Assembly (NCBI GenBank): GCA_930367215.1
Contig: OV884060.1
Span: 12,728,001 to 12,792,000 of the forward strand
Direction: 5' to 3'
Origin: Pollenia angustigena
Lineage: Eukaryota > Arthropoda > Insecta > Diptera > Polleniidae
Length of the DNA: 64,000 nt
Positions 12,865 to 25,053 of this stretch are shown here, one piece after another. The position numbers and the translations under genes were made by a program. The notes beneath the pieces are model-generated. The model had not been told where the DNA came from and made no database searches. It saw only the letters and a list, made by a program, of their open reading frames with translations. The stretch's first letter is position 1. Each line of letters begins with the position of its first letter.

Positions 12865-13035
12865 TATGTAAAATTAAAGACCGATTCTCACCATCTTCAA
12901 TAGGCCTCGTCCATAAAACAATTAAAATTATCTTTATCTTGCACTTTGTGCACAAGGTTTTCATTAATGGACAGCCAGCCAATCAGCCGGACGGATGGAC
13001 ATCGTTAGATCGACTCAGAAAGCGATTTTGTTTTA
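12865..13035. repeat. Dispersed repeat (ACCGATTCTCACCAT family), copy 1
   Basis: The sequence ATGTAAAATTAAAGACCGAT and the following ~150 bp, including GCCAATCAGCCGGACGGATG, recur in diverged form at 42521-42690. The family was not recognised and it has no coding capacity. Confidence 0.5.
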
Positions 13036-15025
13036 ATCAGTTTATTAAAAGGTGGGTTTAGATCACATCACGGTCATCACAAAGAGAGACAGTTAAAAAT
13101 GTGTATGTAGTGGTGAGTGCATATTGTTTGCAATGAAACACCAATTCTGGAAAAGAGAGGAAAATAAATTTACTCGTTTGAGACATTAACAATGGTTTTT
13201 ATTCTTGTTTTTTAACTTTTTACAAATGTTTCGTTAACCTTCGTGAAATTCACGAAAAGTGCTCGGCCTCCGGGGGCATAGCGTGATGATTATTGGTTTA
13301 GATCCAGTAGCTTTGTTTTCTTTACACATCAGCACAAACATATAATACACTCTCCACTATTTCCGTGTGGGTGGGCCTTGAAAAATTGCCTTCAAATTTT
13401 TTTTTAACTTAGAAAAAATGTAACACAAAAATTTTTTTAAGGTAAGAGGCACTTTTATAGAAAATACATAGATCTTTTTTTTTAAGCAATTTTGCGTAAA
13501 ATTTTTAGGATTTTGAAACAAATTTTATTTAAAAATCTTTTTCAATACAGAAAAATTTTTACCGAAATCGATTCAATTAAAAAGTTGACACATATTGTAC
13601 TCCTCTACTTTAACCCATGTTTGATGACATAAAAACATTTAATCTTTAATTGATTTTCTTCTTCATTTGGCATGACTTAAAATCACAATTTCTCTGTGTT
13701 GATGATTTAACAGAAAAAATGCATAACAAAAACTTAATAAATTTTCCGTATCCCCTGTATGTTTAATGCCACAACAGACTGGAAAAGAGTGAAAAGCAAA
13801 AAACAGCAACAAAGTATTAACAATAACTACGGCTTATCAGAGAAAATTCATACACAGCAACAATAGTCAAAAATAATGCTCTTATGCTTATACAAATAAA
13901 AAAGAAAAGGAACTGCAGATTTAAAACACCAGGACCTCAAGACTCAGGATTTTAACAGGACACTAGTTTTAAAAAAATTGTGACAATTCTTAAGAACTTT
14001 CAATACGTTAAAAGAGTATTGAATGTAAAAAAATACAAATTTACACTTTTAATGTTTTTCAGTATTTTTTTGTTTTCATTCACAGTATGTTGGTGTATAT
14101 ATTTTGTAAATATTATCCCCTCCACAATAGAAATTGTATAAAAGCAATTTTTTTTTTTTTTTTTACTTTATTTTGATTATCATGCTGCTGTAAATGTTGT
14201 GTGCAAAGACGTGTAACAAATGCACATCAATGTGAAAGGACTCACAGCGCTTATTTTTTTTTAACACACACACACACACATGTATATAAGCAAATACTCT
14301 TTCAAACTTATGCATTTTACAACAGCAAAAGTTGTTTACTAAGCCATAAATGTACATAATATATGTATAAACGGGTTGTAATGAATATATATTTATGTAT
14401 TAGTACATATTTTATAAAATATAAACACATGTATGTGTCTCCATCCATACATGCTGGTATGTTTGCATGTGTGAATGTTCGTAAGTAGTCATGAGCAAAC
14501 TTACTTCATTATTATTATTATTTTTTTTTTTTTTTTATAATAATAAAAATAAATATAAATTTTATGATCATAACTTCGCAACATCAGTTAATATTCAAGT
14601 ATAAATTAGATTTAATGTAAAATAAAAACTAGAGCACAGCTTTAGGAGGATTATTGTTATTTATGATTGACTTTATTGAATTTTCGTTGCTGGTAAAGGC
14701 TTCGATGTTTTTAATTTTAACAGGCGATAAAAATGTCTTATTAATTTTGAAAATAAGTTCTGGTAAAAATACAATTGGGACGAACAACGAAATTCGCACA
14801 GCATGGCGAACTTTCCGGCAAAAAGTAGTGGCGTTAATTTGTCAAATAAATGATAAAACAGAACCGAGTCTTCAACTTCAGACAAAAATGTTGAAGCCCA
14901 TAATAAAAACTTCGGCAGTAACTTCAAATTCTCTCTCATTTCTTTCGTTTTCTTTTGTTCTTATTTTTCTTTGTTTACAAAACGTATGAAATTGAATGAA
15001 GGTATGGTAGCCCTTCTGTAAATTA
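13036..15025. other. Noncoding DNA with AC microsatellite and homopolymers
   Basis: A short (AC)n run lies near 14266-14280, with long T runs near 14150 and 14522. The overlapping plus and minus open frames at 14654-14989 show no domain and are probably chance. Near 13310-13380 there are words resembling the start of the dispersed repeat at 37511. Confidence 0.4.
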
Positions 15026-15495
15026 AGTTGGGCAGACGTCCAGTCCCTCATGGAGGACTGGGCTCTGGGCGAACATAGGGGATACTGGGTATCGCTTCCG
15101 GGAATGCGTCAGGCAAGGAAATTTATCTCTCCTGGGAAAGTAATGAGGACGAATGGTATCGGCAGACGGGATCTGCGACTGCTGGTGGCCTATCTGACTG
15201 GTCACCACACGATCAAATACCACCTTAATGGGATGGGCCTGGCTGAGGATCAGGAATGCAGACTGTATCTAGACGGGGAGCATGTACTGTGTGACTGCCT
15301 GGCGCCGGCATGGGCCAGAAGGAGGCACTTGGGGCATGGTATAATGTGTGCGTCCCGAATCGGTGATATACCGGCAAAGGCCCTGGTTGGGTTCCTATGG
15401 GAAGCAGAGGGTCGTTTGGCCAACTAAGGGGAGTGGGTACAATAGACCTAACCTGGTCGCGGTACCTGTCACTGTGGGGAAACCTCCCCGCTTTT
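15026..15495 (+). pseudogene. LINE RNase H C-terminal tail and 3' UTR
   Basis: The plus-strand frame runs to a TAA at 15425-15427 and contains the region that follows RNase H in I/LOA-like LINEs: SLPGMRQARKFISPGK, then LRLLVAYLTGHHTIKYHLNG, GLAEDQECRLYLDGEHVLCD and a C-terminal KALVGFLWEAEG. The usual CRLCG...E..EHLLCECP pattern is damaged: the second Cys of CRLC is Tyr and a few residues are missing before GEHVLCDC. The RT and the RNase H catalytic core are absent (5' truncation). After the stop, GACCTAACCTGG near 15450 resembles the tail of this LINE type. The base composition is clearly more GC-rich than the flanks, which fits a comparatively recent insertion. Confidence 0.75.
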
Positions 15496-16207
15496 TCATT
15501 GAAAAAAAAATGGTAGCATTCTTAAGAGAATAAGTGTCTATATGTGAAAGCATTAAAAAAAACGTCCTCAAAATAAAATTGATTTTATTTCTCGACCGCT
15601 TTCTCTGGCATAATTTTATGTCAAACTGTATGAAAAACATCGTTCAGTCCCAGTTCTATTTCATCATTAAGACGCAGTTAGTGAGAGAAGAACAGCTTTC
15701 AATGTTTTAATAAAATTATAAGCAGCATGATGAACATTATTGTACGACAGCAGAGAGATGAAGTAACTACCTGTATAAATTGCTTTAAAAAATCATTAAG
15801 TTTTAGTCATTTCTTAGATGATACTTTCACTATTATCTTATCCAGAAAGTGTTATGCGATAGTGCTGATGCATGTCACATATAAAAATATTGGTTGTAGA
15901 CACGACTTTTCGTATTTCGATCTAGTCCCAATCATTTTCTGAGATGAGGACAGATATAATACAGTGCTAAACATGGAATATTGCCAGGCAATATTCCAAA
16001 CGTATGAATAATCATTATTATAAGGAAAAAACAAAATAAACATTTAATAAACTTCATGTTGAAAATATTAAAGAATACTTCCAGTTTTTTTTCAAAAATA
16101 GACGATTCTAGTCAAATCAATTCAAGTGGAATCTACTGAAAGAACCTGTTGAAGAATTGATAAAGTAGAAACCAATTCACAAAATTTTCCTATGTATTGT
16201 GAATATA
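15496..16207. other. Noncoding DNA
   Basis: The open frames here (for example 15727-15942) overlap on both strands and carry no recognisable domain. No repeat boundary seen. Confidence 0.35.
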
Positions 16208-16760
16208 ATGGTTGATTTTTTAAGAGCTATAGGAAAGTTTGAAAAAAAAAACACATAAAATTCAGAAAAATGCATGAAATCTTTATTTGAATCGATAGTA
16301 CGGTCCATATAAATTAATGTTTGAAGATTATTTCATGCAAATGTTGACCGTGACTGCGCCTCAAATGGTCCATCCGCTTAGTCCAATTTTGGAATACTCT
16401 TTCCAACATTTCGGCCGGCATCTCATGAATAAATGCTTCAATGTTGTCTTCCAATGCATCAATTCAAGCGGGCTTGTGTGTATAGACATGAGCTTTAACA
16501 TAGCCCCACAAAAAATAGTCTAAAGGCGTTAAATCGCACGATCTAATAAGTCCATTGCTTGTCGTGCTGTGTGGCATGTAGCGCCGTCTTGTTGAAACCA
16601 CATGTCATACAAGTCAAGCTCTTGCATTTTGGGCAAAAAAAAGTTGGATATCATCTCACGGTAGCGCTCACTATTCACAGTTACGTTACGATTCGCATCA
16701 TCTTTGAAGAAGTACGGTCCAATGATGCCAACAGCCCATAAACCGCATCAAACTGGTATG
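16208..16760 (-). pseudogene. Tc1/mariner-superfamily transposase, C-terminal fragment
   Basis: On the minus strand the fragment reads CGLWAVGIIGPYFFKDDANR, then MWFQQDGATCHTARQAMDLL, whose QQDGA holds the second catalytic Asp of the DDE triad. The next recognisable block is CDLTPLDYFLWGYVKAHVYT with the third catalytic Asp. It ends HDLRR-like (MDHLRRSHGQHLHEIIFKH) at a stop on 16314-16316. Between the two Asp blocks about a dozen residues are missing and the frame shifts, so the active site cannot form. A TGA replaces the Trp codon before CGLW. The N-terminal DNA-binding part and the first Asp are absent. Downstream, GTTGATTTTTTAAGAGCTAT near 16211 looks like the element's terminal repeat. 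Confidence 0.82.
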
Positions 16761-16981
16761 AATGTTCATTTATACATATTTCTGCAGTACTAAAATAAAC
16801 TTATTGTACTGATCTTTAGTGTTCTATACGGTAGAAATACGGAAATCTCAAAAGGAAAAGTTAAAAAAGATTATCTGGCTGTGATCTTCGTAGATAGTAA
16901 AAAATACTGTATTAAGCCAACTCAGCATTAAGATCAGAATATTTCATTGCGCCCTGTCTTTCGTAAAAAGCACACAAATAT
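16761..16981. other. Short noncoding spacer
   Basis: No feature seen between the mariner remnant and the next dispersed repeat. Confidence 0.3.
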
Positions 16982-17836
16982 TGTTGTGTTCGGTTCAGCA
17001 CATTACTATTAGTTCGTGCTCAGCGCCCTTTTTGGCTGGTAAAGGCAATACCAATTTTTTTTTTTCAAAAACAAAATAAGTGTTTTTAACGAAAAAAAAA
17101 TAAAAAAACCAAAAAAAGTTTTACACAATCAAATTATGTACACAATACATTCACAGGTCGTTCGTGCTGTGGTCTTGAAAATTGCCTTGCAACAACAAAA
17201 ATACTCGTGAGAAACGTTGATAACATTTTTTGTGTGCTCATTCCTTCATCAATGTAAAAAAACACTAAAGAACATTAAAATATAATGTATGTATGTTTAC
17301 AGAACTACTACAATTGTACTGTTTTATAACGAAAAACGTAACACTACAAAATAATTGTTACTTCCGTTAAAATAGTTATGAACGCTTTTAAACGTTGTGT
17401 TCTTAAAACACACACATTGAAAAAATATATAAAGATTCTGGGTGTGTGAACCGTCCCCGCAAATAAAATGGAATACTCCATGGACTATTCCGATGTAATG
17501 CAAGCATGGATCATGTCATTGTTAAAAAGTGTTTGTAGTGAGATGACATGTCTTCGTTTTTTAACGACATGCTTTCGTTTTTAAACGACTTCAAAACTAA
17601 TCCTCTTGAGTATACCATGGAGTAGTTTTAAAACTACTCCTTAGTGGTCCAAAGGTGGGTTATATGGTCCTGCCCTAGGACATCGTAATGTTAAATAGAC
17701 CATGTTTTTTCCATACGTTTGGGTTACTTTTGCACTAGTCCTGGTCCCTTGTGGCCTACTATTTACACGCGTGTTTGAAGTGGTCCTATTATTTGCAGGG
17801 GTACACTTAATAATGTTCGGCTTATTTTCGAACACT
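16982..17836. repeat. Dispersed element with CGAACACT end, copy 1, interrupted
   Basis: This stretch aligns by eye to 29807-30283: shared blocks include TTTTTGGCTGGTAAA, a run around GAACATTAAAATATAA, a CTACAATTGT block and the right end TTATTTTCGAACACTG. The right end lies at 17836. The copy is split by the insertion at 17455-17801, which is absent from the other copy. No protein is encoded. Confidence 0.6.
17455..17801. repeat. Nested inverted-repeat insertion, CCCCGCAAATAA ends
   Basis: The left end CCCCGCAAATAAAATGG and the right end CCTATTATTTGCAGGGG are near-perfect inverted copies. The other copy of the host repeat (near 30250) lacks this 347-bp block, giving an empty-site comparison. 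Its interior carries recurring GGACTATT, ACTCC and GGTCC words in both orientations, again an arm-like array. No exact target duplication was clear, because the host copies have diverged at the junction. Confidence 0.6.
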
Positions 17837-19265
17837 GTATGTATGTGTTTTATTTCCGACGACGAATATATGTTGCGAAAAATTAGTCATTCGCCCCTAT
17901 TGTATCTTCGTCATTAATTGAAAGTATGTAGCTAGAAAATGAACCAAATTCAGCGTTAATAAATAATAATTGAGTATTATCATAATGAACAAAAAGGAAA
18001 AATTCAAAGAATTTATAGAAGAAATAGAAACAGAATTCATCAATATTTAATTCTATTTTGTAATAAGTTAAGCTAACGAATTTATTCTATTGAACCAGTG
18101 TTTACGTATAATTTATTATTATTATTTTTTTTTGTTATTACCTTTTTCTTTGATTAATATGTTTGCTTATAATAATTAGAACTCCCCGAACTTAAGAACC
18201 CACCTAAATCAAACATTCTACAAGGGCTTTATAGCTCTGCTACTTAATGAAGTCATTATTGTAGACAAAATAATGGCTAATCTATTGATTAAGATTCGAT
18301 TAAATTTATTGTTGTAGTTACTGCACACTAAAATTTAAGTGGCCATATTTGTAAAACTGCAAATCGTAACGCTAAGCACTAATAAAATAGCACGCGAACT
18401 TGAAAAGAGTTTTTCTTGTTTCTTTACTTCACTGTGCTACAACAAAAATGTGCAGCTGCTCCCATTCAGTAATTCTATTTTGTTTGGGTTGGAATAGAGA
18501 AATTGAATTAATTTTTTGATTGATTCCTTTTAGTCTTTTTTGTTTTTTTGTAAAGTAGCATTTGTATTGAAGTTAAAAATATTTTCTTTATGGAACAGAT
18601 GTGAGTTTAACTTAAAAAAAAAGTTTTTTTTTTAAACGGTTGAAAAATGTTTGCTCTATCAGCATCTTTGTCCTTTGGTTTTCTATCAAATTGATTAAAA
18701 TAACAAGTTGCTGCTAAATCTATGGAGTTCAGAAAGCAGATTTTCTTTATATGTTTTTTATAATGCATTTCACTGCTTTTGTTTCAACACGGTGAATAGT
18801 TTTATAGAGGAAGAGGTTTTGACTTTTAATTTTTTAAGAGTTATTAGTTGATAGAAATTTATAACAGTCATTATAAACAGCGATAGGCAAATTAAGGGCA
18901 TAGCGCCTATTATGACTTCTTTTATTTTCGCAAAATTTATGTTGCCTATCGCTTTATAATACGCACTTCGCCAGAGTGGAGGTTGTTTTATGCTTGTATG
19001 CTGGTGTGTGAAGCACTTAAAAACATTTCTCCAATTCAAAAGCTCTGTCGTGTGACTTACCGTTCAGAAAATACGATTTTTGCTTATGCACTTGTGAATA
19101 GACAAATTTATTGTATGGTTACTTTGTCGTATTCCTGAATGTCAAAAATAGAAAATATCATTTCAATGTACGTTGTCGATTCACCGTGAGTAAACTATTT
19201 AAGAAGAAGTTTAAGAGGATTTCTTTTTGCCAAAAAGTACAAAATAATAAGTATTGTTTATAGTT
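17837..19265. other. AT-rich noncoding DNA
   Basis: Nothing recognised apart from homopolymer runs and a stretch near 18880-19020 that vaguely resembles the start of other dispersed repeats here (CGCCAGAGTGGAGG). The open frame at 18770-19039 has no domain. Confidence 0.35.
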
Positions 19266-19640
19266 TTTAATCCAAATGTTTACTATTTTTAATCAGGCTG
19301 AAATTCATCAAATTTAATTTTCATTAAATTATTTTTATGAAGACAGGAATTTCACAACATGAAATTAACTAAAGTTTATTGATAATTTTTCATTCTTAAC
19401 TGAGCTGGGAATCGAACCCAGGTTTTCACCGACAGGTTTCCCTGACATGTTTTAATTGTAACCACACAATCTCTTCAGAGGGGTTTGCCGTTCAACACTT
19501 ATCGCCATTGACGACGGCTGGCAGTCAATAGTCAAACACCAATCTTTAAACCAAATTGTATTTTAACTTGGTTGATCGAAATTTGTTCTTTGAATGATTA
19601 TCTATTTTAATTGATTTGTATGTTGTCCCTTATTTCTGTT
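19266..19640 (-). repeat. tRNA-derived SINE, type 1 head, copy 2
   Basis: Minus-strand copy of the SINE at 9929-10290. Its B box reads GGGTTCGATTCCC (plus-strand 19407-19425 region), flanked by a GAGCTGGG/CCCAG arm. The AT-rich tail (ATTTAATTTTCATTAAAT on the plus strand) lies at the low-coordinate end. It is more diverged than copies 1, 3 and 4, with an altered B-box arm and several substitutions, so it is probably older. Confidence 0.8.
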
Positions 19641-19743
19641 TTTCGGACGTTATCTTCTTCAAGTCCAAAGTACATTCTTTTGTTTTTCATGTTCTTGCAT
19701 TTCTTTTTCCTGTAGACCTCTTTTCAGCACTACTTGACTCCCA

Positions 19744-19982
19744 CACAGAAAAAATTCTCCAAAATTGTGCACCAATTAAAGCATTAATCAAAAATAAAAT
19801 CAGTTTTAATTAAAAATTTAATCAAGTGAATTAAACGTTTAATCAAGTCAATTAAACGTTTAGTTAATACTATTAACTGGTTTAATTGCTACTATTAATT
19901 TGTTTACTGGTGCAAATTTAATTAATTTTTTAATTAATATCACAAATTTTTTAATTGAAATCAACTTTTATTTTTTTCTGTG
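19744..19982. repeat. CACAGAAAAAA foldback with TTAATTAA-type arms
   Basis: The ends CACAGAAAAAA and TTTTTTTCTGTG are inverted copies. Between them lie repeated words AATTAAACGTTTAATCAAGT and TTAATTAA, which can pair along most of the length. A similar end and motif are seen at 50998-51240. No coding content and no clear target duplication. Confidence 0.55.
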
Positions 19983-19984
19983 CA

Positions 19985-20112
19985 CTTCAGTCAAGAATAA
20001 AAAATTATCAATAAATTTTAATTAAATTCATATTGTAAAATTCCTTTCTTCATAAAAATAATTTAATGAAAATTAAATGTGATGAACTTTAGCCTAAATA
20101 AAAATATTAATA
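19985..20112 (+). repeat. SINE 3' tail fragment
   Basis: The sequence from TCAAGAATAAAAAATTATCA through ATTTAATGAAAATTAAAT and GATGAACTTTAGCCTAA matches the tail of the full SINE copies. The tRNA-like head is missing; the fragment starts right at the boundary of the preceding foldback element. Confidence 0.65.
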
Positions 20113-20699
20113 ATAAAAAATATGAAAAACTTAACTTAAAGAGCCAATTATTTAATTTTAGACTTCACTCTTGGTTTTTAGTTGTATTTTCTTCTTCTTT
20201 AATAAATTTTGCCATTCACATTGGTTGATCCCTTTAAAATAAAACCGGGTGTGGGAGTTTTAATTAAAGGCGACTTGAAATCATTCAGAAGAATTAAATT
20301 TGCGGTAGTAGTTATCACATTCTAAAAAGATTTTTACAAATTCACTTAACAAATCAAACATTTCCAGGTCTGGCATAAATACAACATGTTTCTAAACACA
20401 CGAAAATTAATCGCATAATAAGACAACACTCTAGTACAGTGATAACCAAGCCCCGAACTAAAAAAGCACCGAACGCACGCACACAAAGATATTTTGTGCT
20501 TGTGTGCGGTCGCAGAGACTGATGATAAACTGATGTTTTGAAACGAACAAAGTTGTAATATACATGTGAATTGCCGACCGTGTCTGTGTGAAAAATACGA
20601 TTATTGACTGGCTCCGCGAGTCTATGGAGTGGTTATCACTGCTCTAGTATGAAAATTACCAACAACAAATACGTCGTTGTTAATAGAACCAACTTTTAG
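20113..20699. other. Noncoding DNA
   Basis: No gene or repeat boundary seen. A slightly GC-richer patch near 20450-20640 contains no open frame of note. Confidence 0.35.
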
Positions 20700-20989
20700 T
20701 ATACAGATCAACTCAGAATTAGTTTGAATCGATCTAATGTAGTCCGTCTGTCCGTCCAGCTGGCTGGCTGTCCGTGTACACCTTGTGTGCAAAGCACAAG
20801 TCGCAATTTTGGAGACAGTTTGATCAAATTGGGTATATGAGTTTTAATTAATATAAAGACACAGCCTGTGAGTATTTTTAACATAGCCCCCATACAAGCA
20901 TTTTGATGAAGTGTGGCTTTGTGTCCATAAACCCTGTTCTTGTAAATACTGTGATGTAGACTATAATTTGGTCGGCTTGAGCTACTAAA
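20700..20989. repeat. Dispersed repeat fragment with GTCCGTCTGTCCGTCC segment
   Basis: It contains the word run GTCCGTCTGTCCGTCCAGCT followed by GCAATTTTGGAGACAGTTTG, matching in diverged form the repeat at 37511-38215. Its end (TGGTCGGCTTGAGCTACTAA near 20970) is a decayed form of the hairpin tail shared by several repeats here. Noncoding. Confidence 0.5.
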
Positions 20990-21675
20990 CTTTCTTAATT
21001 GAACTTAAAGATATTGGAGCGGGTTGTTAATGCTGTGACTCGTTATGTTTATATTACCGAATTTGTAAAGACATTTTTAGGGTGTTACTTTGATAAATTC
21101 GTAAAGTACCGTAATATTCTTCTATTTCATCGCATTATTAAAAGTGGCATACCTGTCCAGTTATGTAACGAATTTACTTTTTCGCGGTCGAATAGGAACA
21201 AGCAAATTCTTATACCTAGAATTAGGTGTTCTTTGTTTGAGATTTTTTTTATTGTAAGGGTTGCTCGCTGCTGGAATAGTTTACCGCATAAATTGCGTAT
21301 TTTTTCGCAATCTAATAATGTGTTTCTTCGCTTTAATATTTTAAAGCATTTCTTTAGTTTCTTTCGATAGTTTTTATGTTTTCTGTGAAGTAGCTTTCAA
21401 ATTGTTTTTACTTCTTAATGATTCATATTTTTGATATGAGTTGTGACAAATACCGGATTAAAATTGCTGAACTGAATCTTTTTAAAGTACTTTTTATAAT
21501 TTGTTACGGCTGGGGAGCCAATAAGTTGTATTAATGGGTGCAGTTTCATTAATAAATGTAAGTTATTTGTACAGATTAGGTTAAGTACTGAACTCGGGAT
21601 TGTATTGCTGTGTAATACGTTTTTGGCCCAAATGGCTTTGTATTACAATATGGATTAATAAATAAATAAATAAAT
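20990..21675 (+). pseudogene. LINE ORF2 C-terminal fragment with 3' UTR and tail
   Basis: The frame to 21370 has the C-terminal region found downstream of the RT in CR1/Jockey-type LINEs: LERVVNAVTRYVY, FLGCYFDKFVKYRNILLFHR, IKSGIPVQLCNEFTFSRSNR and RVARCWNSLPHKLR. The RT itself is missing through 5' truncation. Codon 1 of the open frame is not a biological start. The 3' UTR contains TTTGGCCCAAATGGCTTTG near 21624 and ends in an (AATA)n tail near 21655-21675. The C-terminal frame is uninterrupted, so the insertion may be fairly young, but it cannot move by itself. Confidence 0.8.
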
Positions 21676-22192
21676 TTGGACAAGTGGAATCACGAAATCG
21701 CTTGTAGGTACTTTACACTATCACACAATGTCGTACGTTTTTTTGGAAGAATATAACCCTCTCATGATAAGTTTTTATGGTATTTTAAACATTTTTAAAC
21801 AGTTATTAGATCAGAGATGCAATTTCGTCAACATACCTTAGAATTGTGTGATGGTGTAAAAAAGCCTTTAGTACTATTGTGCCAAAAAGTCTCTAAGCCA
21901 GTCATTCTCATGCACTTTACTTAGGACCAACCTGTCCATACACCAAGTGAAGAAAAAATCTAATTTTTCGATTTAAAACGCAATTTTGTATTGACCTTAT
22001 AAGTATTTTTCAGAAATTTCCAGCAACACTACCTTCGCTGACAGTCGAGCGAGAGTCACCTGCTCCTTATTCCCCGTTAATGCTTTTATATATTTGCTGC
22101 AAAACATTTTCGTTTAATGAAAAAGAAAGGGAAAAGACGAGTGGAAAAGTGTGCCATATTTATTAAATGTGCATTACAAGAAAAAAGCTTCT
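21676..22192. other. Noncoding DNA
   Basis: No feature recognised. Confidence 0.3.
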
Positions 22193-22395
22193 ACCAGTCC
22201 CACCTAAAATAAAAGATACGTCAATGATGTTTTTAAAACAGAGAAAAAATAGTTTTCTACGCCTCAAAATACAGCACTTTTTGTTTTGATCTATATCGCC
22301 GCCATTCAAAGTCTGATCTCTTCGTATTGCATAACATTTTTTATAGTTTGACCGTGGCTTAACAATAATAAGACATATTGAGATCGGACTTTAAA
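22193..22395. repeat. Foldback repeat, copy related to 30351-30887
   Basis: The stretch ACCAGTCCCACCTAAAATAA through CCTCAAAATACAGCAC matches the left arm at 30386-30475. Internally, GCCATTCAAAGTCTGATCTC is mirrored by GAGATCGGACTTTAAATGTC, so it can fold back. Degenerate and noncoding. Confidence 0.5.
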
Positions 22396-24731
22396 TGTCG
22401 GCACTGTAATTGTTTCCAAATGAAGAAAAGGACTTTTGAAAATTTTGAAACTTCTACTGTCAAATACTAGAATGTTATCCTGTCAAAACTTTTGCGTTGA
22501 AATTAACTATATAAAAGTTAAGTTTCCCTCTAAAAAATAGTAGTAAACACCACATCCTACAATTTCTTTTAGTGATTTAGGAAAAAAATATAACTTTTAT
22601 GAATCCAAAACTATTTATATATTTTTTTAAATCAACAAAAAACATTTTCCTACAAACTTTTATCAAATGTTTAAAACTTATCTTTTCTATTTATAAAAAT
22701 ACATAAATAAAAAAAAAACTACATTTCTAAGAAACATCTTGTCCATGAATAATTCGCTGTTTTTAGTCTGCAAAGTATTTTTTATACGCAACACTAATCT
22801 CTGATGGGCAACAATAACAAAAACATTATTACCATTTAATAAAGACCATCTTACAGGTGGTCTTAAATTCAAGCCTTTGGAAGTTTTCTTTTTGTAAAAT
22901 TTTTAAAACAAAAATAACTTTTAACATAAACTTTCACTAGGGATTTATCATGTCCATGAGACTTTTATTAAGAATTGTTTACTTTCATCAAAAAAATGAA
23001 AATAGAAACAAGAGAAAAGGACCATAAGGAGCAAAACTTAAGTTTATAAAATTTTTTTACAAAAGCAATTTAAACAGAAAGGAAAGAAAAATAAAAAAGG
23101 AAACTGAACACTGAACATGTTTTAAACAGATGAATTTTCTTGTTTTGACAAATGAAAAAACTTTTTTTTGAGACACTTTTACTTTTACAGACAAAAAACA
23201 AAAACAAAACAATGCATTCAACATAAAAACACGCATTCAGTTTCAGTTTGACAAGCCTTTTCATATACAGTAGAAGACACACACAAAAACGAACAGCCTG
23301 TATAGGTAACAGTTTCATTTCGTGTTTTCTCTACCCCTCCTTTCGCAAAATGACAACTTTAATAACAAAGTAACAAATCAGCATTTTGACAATAATTCAA
23401 AATAGGCTTCTATTACCCAAAAGTCCAAAAGAGGAAGAAAAAAAAGGATCGCATTCCTGAAATTAATGATATGCCATATGCATGGTTACCATGTTACTCA
23501 CTTTATTTTCATTATTTTTTTTTTTTTTTTTTTTCTGATGAAAAAATATGAATAAAGGAAAATAAAATCCTACAAACAATGAAAAATACTTTACAATCAC
23601 ATAAATGACGGAATGAAAAACTTAAGCCCATTAATAAACCCGAAAACACCAACAGAACAAAACAATAAGCAGATTTAGCCCAAAACTTTTATTAAAAATG
23701 TTTTCCATGTTTTTGGTTGGGTTCTTCTTGCAATTTGTAAAATGGAAAATTTAAATATCAGAAAAAAGACAAGTACAAAAGCAATAAATTTTTCTCAAAT
23801 TTTGGGTTGTCGCAGCGTAACTAAGACGACACCACAGGCCAAAAAAGTTTTACATACATTTGCTGAATGTTAATAAATTCTTAGCAATTGCAAATCTCAG
23901 ACATTCGGTCAATATAAATAATTAAAATTGTTTAAAGAAAAAAATTATGGAAGACGGTTGAGAAAATAAGCTTTTCAAATAAATTGGATTATAAATCAAA
24001 ATCCAAAAGGAAATATTTGCACAAACTACAAACTTACTGTTGTCTAGGGGGGTTTGTTAAGATAAGAAGCTGCGAGTCCCCTGGTTCGAATGTTGGTTTT
24101 TCAAAAACAAAATATTTTTTTTAATTCTTATGTTCAAAAACGATTTTAAAAAAATATTTACCAGTTTTCGCTTTTTTAATTCAATTCCCTTAAGAAAACC
24201 TCTGCCCATGTTCTGTAACTCTCGCGTCGAGAAAGTTTTCGATTGAAATGTGTGAAATGAAACAAAAATGCAATAAATTGAAACAAACAGCTGTTTTTCT
24301 CATTTAACTGTGTCTGTAACTTTTTTTTGGCGAGTACCAGCTGTCACGTAAGGAAATAACTAGCCAATTTACAGAAAAAGTGTGTCTGTAACACTTTGGT
24401 GAGAAAAGTTCCCGCTTTGAACTGTCAAATAAACGCACGAATAAAAATGGGACGAGAAAAAATTTAAACACTAAAAAACAATTAAAAATGCAAAATGCAA
24501 AGAATAATAATAATAATAGTATTTTATTCTTGGTACATTTTTCATGGTTTTATTATTTTGCTTTTAACATTTTTAAAAAATATACGAATGTCTTCAAAGC
24601 TCGTTTGCAAACAACAAACATTAAAGTCGCTCTTTACGCAATTTGGTATAGCCGACGGTTGTGTTTTCGCCGCCGTTGTTGAACAATTTTCAATTTTAGT
24701 AAATTTTGGTCGCCGTCAACGATATGTGTAA
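22396..24731. other. Long noncoding stretch
   Basis: There is a T run near 23516-23535, and a short word near 24095 (CTGGTTCGAATG) resembles a Pol III B box but has no convincing A box or cloverleaf around it. Overlapping open frames near 24488-24731 have no domain. Nothing else supported. Confidence 0.35.
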
Positions 24732-24870
24732 AGGCGACCGTACACGACATGTTTTTGTCATCTGACATGTCAAATTTCCCACTGCAAAATACATACATGT
24801 CGTGTGTTACCTTTTAAACTTTGCTTCTGTAGAAGTCAGATGCAAAGTCATCTGACAAAATTTCAATTAG
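24732..24870. repeat. Small hairpin element with ACACGACATGT arms
   Basis: ACACGACATG near 24742 is mirrored by CATGTCGTGT near 24797, with TGTCATCTGACATG between them and TCATCTGACAAAA further right. This looks like a very short MITE or the end of one. No target duplication identified. Confidence 0.35.
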
Positions 24871-25053
24871 AGCGTGCTCTATGCATTTCAATTCCAGCCT
24901 CAGCGCCGTAAGGCATTATTGAGGCAAGTTGGCAAATTAATTCAGTATCAAAAGTACAAATAAAAGATTTAACTTAATGTTAAGATTATTAAATTACAAA
25001 AAATAAGTATAAAAACTGTTTTACAAAAAAAAATTATAAATTACAAAAGCGTT

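Noticed and set aside
24040..24110. B-box-like GGTTCGAATG near a possible tRNA
   Set aside because: No A box at proper distance and no stem pairing.
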